This document shows positions 1-6,947 of a stretch of DNA of 6,947 bases, one piece after another. Each line of letters starts with the position of its first letter. Position 1 is the first letter of the stretch. Below the pieces are notes generated by a model. The model saw nothing but the letters and a program-made list of their open reading frames with translations, was not told the origin of the DNA and ran no database searches. The translations under genes and the position numbers were made by a program. The DNA is from DASRTE01 sp035253685 (GTDB lineage: Bacteria; Actinomycetota; Actinomycetes; Jiangellales; Jiangellaceae): the NCBI GenBank assembly GCA_035253685.1, contig DATFBR010000004.1, forward strand, positions 1 through 6,947. Direction: 5' to 3'.

Positions 1-2319
1 CAGCCGATTCCGACCCGTATCCACCAGGAGGCCGTCGAGCCTGGCGAGCAGCGCCGGAATGTCCTGCTGGGGACCGTCCGCGTCGAGCATCGCCAGCAGC
101 AGCCGCGCGGGGAATTGGTTGCCGAGCACGGCGGCACGTCGCAGCAGGAAGCGGTCGGGCGCGGCCAGCCGGTCGATCTGGACGGCGGCGAGTTCCTCGA
201 CCGTCGAAGGCAGTTCGTCAAGGCGCTCGCCTCGGGACGCTGCCCGGGCAAGCTCACGAAGCAGGAGTGGGTGGCCACCCGCACGGGCGGCCAGCGCCTC
301 CGCTGTCGCGGGCGGCAGCGGGCGACCCGGCGTCGTGATCTCGGCCAGGACGACGGATGCGGTCGGGTGCAGCGGTCCCAGGCCGATGCGCACGGTCGGC
401 GTGGGCACCCAGCCACCCGGACGGTTCTCGCGCGTCACCATCATGAGCCACGGATGTCCGTCGACTCGTGCGGCGATGGCGTTCAGCAGGCCTGCGCTCT
501 CGGGATCGGCGAGGTGAGCATCCTCGACGACCAGCATGGTCGGCTCCGTCAGGATCCGCTCGAGCAGGTCCGCGACCATCCCGGCCACCCGTTCAGCGCG
601 GTAGCTCTCCTCCAGGTCGGCGACCTCCGGCCCGGCGGGCAGGCTCACGTCGAGCACGACGCCCAGCAGCGACAGCCACGGCAGCAGGTCCGGCGCAGAA
701 GCCTTGACCCGGGTATGGAGATTGGACGCCACGGTGGCGGGGTCGTCGGCTGTGGTCGTTCCCAGCACCTGGTGCAGCAGGCGACGGACGGGTGTGTACG
801 GTGTCCCGGCTCCCGTGCGCTCGCAGTCGCAGCGCAGAAGCGCGACACCCGCCGCCCGCGCAACGGCCTCGTCGACCAGGCGGCTCTTGCCGATGCCAGG
901 CTCGCCGACGATCTCGACGACTGCACCGTGGCCGCCGGCCGCCTGGTCGACAGCTGCCTCCAGCGTGGCCAGCTCGGCGTCACGACCTACCAGCAGGTCC
1001 GCCGGGTCCTGCCGCCCCCGGTGCTCGATCGGCTCGCCGAGCGCCACCACGGGCACCGGTGTGCTGAGACCCTTCAGGCGCAGGGGCGGCACATTCGCGA
1101 CATGGTAGGAACGCCGCCGCGTGTGGTCGAGGACGTCGGCCGCCACGAGCACAGCACCGGGCTGGGCAGACGACGCGAGCCGGGCTGCAAGGTTGACGGC
1201 GTCACCCTTGACCGAGTAAGTCCGGCGGTCGGCGGTGCCGAGGTCACCGGCGAACACGCGTCCGTGTGCCACGCCGGCCCGCAACGGCAGCTGACCAGCT
1301 CGGTCGACGGCCCGGCGGACGGTCGCGAGGAGGCGGTCGGTGTCGTCGCCGGCGCTGCGAGGTGCTCCGGCCACCAGCATGATCTTCCCACCGTCGGTGT
1401 CCACGTCGGTCTCGTGAAAGGAGACCTCGTGGGCGGCCGTGGCGTCCTGGACGTTACGCACCAGCTCGTCGATCGCGGCCGTCAGCGCGTCGTGGCCCTC
1501 GTGCCCCACGAGGGCATCGGTACCGTCGAAGCGTAGGAAGGCGACAGCAACCGTCCGGTGCTCGGGTTCGCGCGAGGAATGGGACAGGTAGTCGCGCAGC
1601 TGCGGTGGTAACAGCTGTTCGACCACGGCTGGCTTCGTCTCCACGAGCCGTGGTGGAGCCACGTCCGCGCGCCTCGGCATACGGATCAGCCGATGACCCA
1701 GATCTTGACCTTGGAGGACGGCACCGGCACTCAGGTCTGCGGCGGTGGCCCGCCCGACCAGCACCTGACCGATGCCAGCGGCCTTCTCGAGCATCGTCAC
1801 CCTGGTCGCGGTCGGGCCCAGCACCACCAGCTCGCGGTGCCGTTCCGGATCCCCCGCCAGCACCAGGTCCACCGGGCCCGACTCCACGCCTGCCGAGGCC
1901 CGGAGCACGACCCGGCCGATGGAGGTGGTCACACGCCCCGTTGTGGCAAGTGCGCGGTGCATACGCAGTGCGGCCCTTCCTGCCCGATGGGCGTGCTTGG
2001 CCCCGTGAAGGAGAAGTAGGACTGCGTCACCGCCCCACTTCAGCAGGTCGGCGCCTTCGTCGTCAGCCTCGGCCAGCAGCCGCCCGAACACGGTGTCGAG
2101 AACGTCGCTCAGTTCCTCGGCGCCTTCCCGGCCGCGGCGTGCCAACCGCTCCGTGAGCCGGGTGAACCCGGTGATGTCGAGCAGGACCAGACTGCCGTCG
2201 ACCACGCGGTGGGCAGCGGCCGGCTCGGCAGCGGCCCACGCCGGCACGAGCCGTGGCACATACGCCGCCGGCTCCGAGCGGCTCGTAGGTGCCGCCTGCC
2301 CCGACCGGCCGGCTCCCAC
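1..2319 (-). CDS. Tandem class III nucleotide cyclase domains fused to an AAA/STAND-type ATPase (soluble adenylyl cyclase-like), C-terminus off the window
   Basis: Likely cytoplasmic signalling protein making a cyclic nucleotide from NTP; 773 codons are visible without a stop and the C-terminus is missing. Seen: cyclase domain 1 at about residues 40-190, with LVLLDITGFT (metal Asp48) and LLKWGGDAVL (metal Asp98). Cyclase domain 2 spans about 255-420, with DGGKIMLVAGAP (Lys312) and YSVKGDAVNLAAR (Ser369, Asn376, Arg380). An ATPase follows, starting with VGRDAEL at 444, Walker A GEPGIGKS at 472-479 (Lys478) and Walker B LVVEDAH (Glu599, Asp600). No signal peptide or membrane segment is visible. 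Known: the same order (C1, C2, ATPase, then repeats) occurs in human soluble adenylyl cyclase and in many actinobacterial proteins; TPR-like repeats are therefore expected off the edge. I chose GTG 2319, the first start after the in-frame stop at 2329-2331; GTG 2259, just before PRLVPAW, is the alternative. Family assignment is firm; actual cyclase activity and ATP versus GTP preference are not established. Confidence 0.92.
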   Translation of the reverse strand, partial: MGAGRSGQAAPTSRSEPAAYVPRLVPAWAAAEPAAAHRVVDGSLVLLDITGFTRLTERLARRGREGAEELSDVLDTVFGRLLAEADDEGADLLKWGGDAVLLLLHGAKHAHRAGRAALRMHRALATTGRVTTSIGRVVLRASAGVESGPVDLVLAGDPERHRELVVLGPTATRVTMLEKAAGIGQVLVGRATAADLSAGAVLQGQDLGHRLIRMPRRADVAPPRLVETKPAVVEQLLPPQLRDYLSHSSREPEHRTVAVAFLRFDGTDALVGHEGHDALTAAIDELVRNVQDATAAHEVSFHETDVDTDGGKIMLVAGAPRSAGDDTDRLLATVRRAVDRAGQLPLRAGVAHGRVFAGDLGTADRRTYSVKGDAVNLAARLASSAQPGAVLVAADVLDHTRRRSYHVANVPPLRLKGLSTPVPVVALGEPIEHRGRQDPADLLVGRDAELATLEAAVDQAAGGHGAVVEIVGEPGIGKSRLVDEAVARAAGVALLRCDCERTGAGTPYTPVRRLLHQVLGTTTADDPATVASNLHTRVKASAPDLLPWLSLLGVVLDVSLPAGPEVADLEESYRAERVAGMVADLLERILTEPTMLVVEDAHLADPESAGLLNAIAARVDGHPWLMMVTRENRPGGWVPTPTVRIGLGPLHPTASVVLAEITTPGRPLPPATAEALAARAGGHPLLLRELARAASRGERLDELPSTVEELAAVQIDRLAAPDRFLLRRAAVLGNQFPARLLLAMLDADGPQQDIPALLARLDGLLVDTGRNRL

Positions 2320-2331
2320 GTATGAACTCTA
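2320..2331 (-). promoter_or_regulatory. Possible -10 element of a leaderless transcript for the cyclase gene
   Basis: On the minus strand TAGAGT (2331-2326) matches the actinobacterial TANNNT -10 consensus. It is followed by six bases (tcatac) and then the GTG start at 2319, so a transcript would begin at or next to the start codon. No good Shine-Dalgarno sequence precedes the GTG (only AGAG at spacing 7), which fits leaderless initiation. No clear -35 was found. The TAG is also the stop codon of the proposed small upstream gene. This is inferred from spacing and consensus only. Confidence 0.33.
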
Positions 2332-2502
2332 CGGCGAGCGGTCACCTGCCTCGGGTGACCCGATCTCCGACTGCTTGCGCGGCAGCCGTTCCCAGTCGTC
2401 CAGGAACCGGGCGTCGAGGCCGTGCCGACCGGCCAGGTCGATCAGCGTCTGCTCGGTGGCATCCGCCGGAGGGAACCGGAGGCACTGGCAGGCTGGGCAC
2501 AT
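2329..2502 (-). CDS. Probable small Cys-rich protein of unknown function
   Basis: This short frame of 57 codons from ATG 2502 (63 from GTG 2520) matches no family I recognise. The product begins MCPACQCLRFPPAD and continues as a polar, probably helical segment (TEQTLIDLAGRHGLDARFLDDWERLP). Counted from GTG 2520, G+C by codon position is about 70%, 52% and 87% (44, 33 and 55 of 63), the gradient expected of a real gene in such a genome. CMCPACQC places four Cys in eight residues, which could bind metal; from ATG 2502 three of them remain. The stop lies nine bases before the cyclase GTG, so the two could be cotranscribed. The ATG overlaps the ATG of the divergent oxidoreductase gene in one CATG. 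Neither start has a convincing ribosome-binding site. It could instead be a gene remnant or a chance open frame in the divergent intergenic region. Confidence 0.45.
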   Translation of the reverse strand: MCPACQCLRFPPADATEQTLIDLAGRHGLDARFLDDWERLPRKQSEIGSPEAGDRSP

Positions 2503-3430
2503 GCAGCTGAGGATCTTCACCGAGCCCCAGGAGGGTGCGACCTACGACCAGCTCCGGCGGGTGGCCGGCGCCGCCGAGGAGCTGGGATTCGACGCGTTCT
2601 TCCGCTCCGACCACTACCTGTCGATGGACACCGACGGCATGCCGGGGCCCACGGACGCGTGGGTGACGCTCGCCGGCCTCGCCCGCGAGACGAAACGCAT
2701 CCGGCTCGGGACGCTGGTGTCGCCGGTGACCTTCCGCCTGCCCGGCCCGATGGCCATCGCGGTGGCGCAGGTCGATGCGATGAGCGGTGGGCGGGTCGAG
2801 CTCGGCATCGGCGCCGGCTGGTACGAAGACGAGCACACCGCGTACGGCATCCCGTTCCCGCCCGTCGGCGAGCGGTTCGACCTGCTCGAGGAGCAGCTCG
2901 CGGTGATCACCGGCCTGTGGGAGTCGCCGCCGGGCGAGCGGTTCACCTACACCGGCGACCGGTACACGGTCACGGGTTCGCCCGGCCTGCCCAAACCGAC
3001 GCAGCGGCCGCGGCCTCCGGTGATCCTCGGCGGTACCGGGCGAACGCGCACGCCGCGGCTCGCCGCACGGTACGCCGACGAGTTCAACGTCGGGTTCGCG
3101 TCGCTGGACCGGACCGGAGAGGCGTTCGCACGAGTGCGGGACGCCTGCGCCGGAGCCGGACGGGACGAGAGCTCGATGGTTTACTCGGTCGCCCAGACGG
3201 TCTGCTGCGGCGAGGACGAGTCCGCCGTCGTCCGGCGGGCGACGGCCATCGGACGCGACGCCGACGAACTGCGCCGGACCGGCATGGGCGGCACGCCGGA
3301 CCAGATCGTCGAGCGGCTCGGCCGGTTCGCCGAGCTCGGCACCACCCGCGTGTACCTGCAGGTGCTCGATCTGGACGACCTGGACCACCTGGCGCTGCTC
3401 TCCGACCGCGTGCTCAGCCAGGTCGGGTGA
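2501..3430 (+). CDS. F420-dependent luciferase-like (LLM class) oxidoreductase, TIGR03560-like
   Basis: A 309-residue cytoplasmic TIM-barrel redox enzyme of the bacterial luciferase superfamily, most like the TIGR03560 group, which is predicted to use coenzyme F420; its substrate is unknown. Seen: the start MQLRIFTEPQEGATYDQL, FFRSDHY at 33-39 in the N-terminal cofactor-site region, TLAGLARET followed by IRLGTLVSPVTFR, SGGRVELGIGAGWYEDEH from Ser95, PVILGGTG from Pro173, and ARYADEFNVGF. The C-terminal TPDQIVERLGRFAELG and LQVLDLDDLDHL are also typical. The frame is open well upstream (to 2093), but family similarity begins at ATG 2501 and what lies upstream is antisense to other genes. The ribosome-binding site is weak (AGG at 2490-2492, eight bases before the ATG). 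It diverges from the small gene and cyclase and is followed by the acnA promoter region, so it is probably monocistronic. Length and motifs look intact. Confidence 0.94.
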   Translation: MQLRIFTEPQEGATYDQLRRVAGAAEELGFDAFFRSDHYLSMDTDGMPGPTDAWVTLAGLARETKRIRLGTLVSPVTFRLPGPMAIAVAQVDAMSGGRVELGIGAGWYEDEHTAYGIPFPPVGERFDLLEEQLAVITGLWESPPGERFTYTGDRYTVTGSPGLPKPTQRPRPPVILGGTGRTRTPRLAARYADEFNVGFASLDRTGEAFARVRDACAGAGRDESSMVYSVAQTVCCGEDESAVVRRATAIGRDADELRRTGMGGTPDQIVERLGRFAELGTTRVYLQVLDLDDLDHLALLSDRVLSQVG

Positions 3431-3488
3431 GCGTGTCCGGCCGGCCACGATCGGTGTAGGGCGCCCGGCTCTCGGGTAAGCTCTGTGG

Positions 3489-3494
3489 TAGATT
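3489..3494 (+). promoter_or_regulatory. Candidate acnA -10 box (TAGATT, extended by TGG)
   Basis: TAGATT fits TANNNT and is preceded directly by TGG, giving an extended -10 pattern. The implied start of transcription is near 3501, leaving a leader of about 40 bases before the acnA GTG. No good -35 is seen at the usual distance, which an extended -10 may tolerate. TATCTT at 3494-3499 is an overlapping alternative. The box abuts and overlaps the palindrome at 3492-3513. Consensus match only. Confidence 0.42.
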
Positions 3495-3513
3495 ATCTTG
3501 ACGTCAAGAGAAT
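3492..3513. promoter_or_regulatory. Near-perfect 22-bp palindrome, likely operator for acnA
   Basis: The core TCTTGACGTCAAGA (3496-3509) is a perfect 14-bp inverted repeat. Extending four bases on each side gives three more complementary pairs with one mismatch (A3495 against G3510), so 10 of 11 pairs match. It is a conspicuously AT-richer island in GC-rich DNA, about 28 bp before the acnA start, overlapping the likely -10 and transcription start. That placement suits repression by a dimeric regulator of TetR, GntR or MarR type. In Corynebacterium aconitase is controlled by the TetR-type AcnR, but the site I recall for AcnR differs from this one, so the regulator here is unassigned. Confidence 0.62.
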
Positions 3514-3524
3514 TGTCGTGCGCT

Positions 3525-3530
3525 GGAGGG
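3525..3530 (+). promoter_or_regulatory. Ribosome-binding site supporting GTG start of acnA
   Basis: GGAGGG is a strong Shine-Dalgarno match lying ten bases before GTG 3541. The ATG directly after it (3531) is out of frame with aconitase, so the GTG is the best start, and it gives the expected N-terminus MASLDSFGAKGTLDV. Confidence 0.55.
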
Positions 3531-3540
3531 ATGATCGGAC

Positions 3541-6336
<2,796 letters not shown>

Positions 6337-6357
6337 CCGTCACCGTCAACCGGGAGC

Positions 6358-6378
6358 GACTCCGCCGGCGCGGTAGTC
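6358..6378 (+). terminator. Weak hairpin after acnA, possible terminator
   Basis: GACTCCGC and GCGG-T-AGTC pair as an eight-base-pair stem with one bulged T around a CGGC loop, starting 22 bases after the acnA stop. It lies in the 74-bp convergent gap and could act for both strands. There is no T-tract on either side, so intrinsic termination is unproven; GC-rich actinobacterial terminators often lack one. Confidence 0.3.
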
Positions 6379-6410
6379 AGGGCGGTGCGGCCCGTCAGCG
6401 TCGGCTCGCG

Positions 6411-6947
6411 TCATCGCCCGGGGAAGGGTGGCTGCAGCCACCACGGTGCGTCGACGACCTCGATCCTGACCACCCACTTCACCCACCAGAACCCGCGCCT
6501 GCCCGGAGCCACCAGGCGGAGCGGCGCTCCATGTCCAGCGCTCAGCGGCTGACCGGCGACGTGAGTGGCGAGCAGCAGGTGCGGTGCATCGGTCAACGGC
6601 AACCGGCGGCGGTACCCTGTCACCGAGATCACGTCGACGCTGCGCCCGCGCGATGGAGAGCCGACCGCGGACTCCAGCAGCCGGTCGAGCCTGACGCCTC
6701 GCCAGTCCTGCGCGGCGTACCAACCACCGGTGCAGTCGAGGACGGCCCGAACGCTGTCCGCGCCGTCCATGCCGGTGAGACGGACGTCGGTGCTCCGATC
6801 CGCCGCCACCACCTGCACGCGGTACCCGGCCGGATCGATATCGGGCACCGAGTCGGAAAGCCACTGGGTCACGGGCATCCGGCTGGGTTCGTCGGTACCA
6901 CGGTCGTGGGAACCGGTCGCACGACGGTCGGCGCCCGGCAGCGATGC
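6411..6947 (-). CDS. Molybdopterin-dependent oxidoreductase (sulfite oxidase/MsrP-like Moco domain), C-terminal part
   Basis: The C-terminal 178 residues of a Moco enzyme; the frame is open to the right edge, so the N-terminus is missing. Seen: VTQWLSDSVPDIDPAGYRVQV, VLDCTGGWYAAQDWRGV with the probable molybdenum-ligating Cys (codon 6732-6734), VISVTGYRRRLPL, LLLATHVAGQPLSAGHGAP and LRLVAPGRRGFWWVKWVVRIEV, which are hallmarks of the Oxidored_molyb fold, then a terminal WWLQPPFPGR. The ATG at 6878 is unlikely to be the start: the frame continues upstream as a Gly/Arg/Asp-rich linker (ASLPGADRRATGSHD), and related actinobacterial proteins often carry membrane helices before such a linker. Those helices would lie off the window and are not seen. 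The substrate and electron partner are unknown. The gene converges on acnA. Confidence 0.9.
   Translation of the reverse strand, partial: ASLPGADRRATGSHDRGTDEPSRMPVTQWLSDSVPDIDPAGYRVQVVAADRSTDVRLTGMDGADSVRAVLDCTGGWYAAQDWRGVRLDRLLESAVGSPSRGRSVDVISVTGYRRRLPLTDAPHLLLATHVAGQPLSAGHGAPLRLVAPGRRGFWWVKWVVRIEVVDAPWWLQPPFPGR

Noticed and set aside
115..1536. 473-codon open frame on the plus strand
   Set aside because: Antisense to the cyclase/ATPase gene, whose motifs are clear; the product has no recognisable fold.
2093..2500. Upstream extension of the oxidoreductase frame to 2093
   Set aside because: Family similarity starts at ATG 2501; the extension is Arg/Ser-rich and antisense to the cyclase gene and the small gene.
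2342..3448. 368-codon minus-strand and overlapping plus-strand frame (2422-3459)
   Set aside because: Both are shadows of the F420-dependent oxidoreductase, which has continuous family similarity in its own frame.
3464..3476. CCCG/CGGG inverted repeat as terminator of the oxidoreductase gene
   Set aside because: Only a four-base stem and no T-tract; too weak to support.
3531..3533. ATG after the GGAGGG as the acnA start
   Set aside because: It is out of frame with aconitase; GTG 3541 is in frame.
6346..6864. 172-codon minus-strand frame overlapping the Moco gene
   Set aside because: Arg/Ala-rich shadow of the frame carrying all the Moco-domain motifs.

Overview
The window is very GC-rich DNA with strong G/C preference at third codon positions and two GTG starts. 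It carries an actinobacterial-type aconitase and an F420-type luciferase-like oxidoreductase. Together these point to the chromosome of a high-GC actinobacterium. I cannot name the genus.

Layout. From the left edge to about 2319, on the minus strand, lies most of a large signalling protein: two class III nucleotide cyclase domains followed by a VGR/Walker-type ATPase. Its C-terminus runs off the window. Immediately upstream of it, also on the minus strand, is a probable short gene (2329-2502) for a Cys-rich small protein of unknown function. Diverging from there on the plus strand is an F420-dependent luciferase-like oxidoreductase (2501-3430). After a 110-bp intergenic region holding a near-perfect palindrome comes aconitase, acnA (3541-6336). 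A 74-bp tail-to-tail gap with a weak hairpin separates it from the C-terminal part of a molybdopterin-dependent (sulfite-oxidase/MsrP fold) oxidoreductase on the minus strand, which is open to the right edge.

The genes do not form an obvious pathway: TCA-cycle aconitase, a deazaflavin redox enzyme, a Moco enzyme and a cyclic-nucleotide signalling protein are each transcribed as short units. No RNA gene, mobile element, CRISPR array or long repeat was seen, and no stretch over 300 bases lacks a gene.

The most interesting points are these. (1) The cyclase/ATPase has the domain order of mammalian soluble adenylyl cyclase and an asymmetric split of catalytic residues between its two cyclase domains. 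(2) The small minus-strand gene has coding-like base composition and shares a CATG start with its divergent neighbour. (3) A 22-bp operator-like palindrome overlaps the likely acnA promoter. (4) Aconitase carries an interdomain insert with an EETFPASDP motif.
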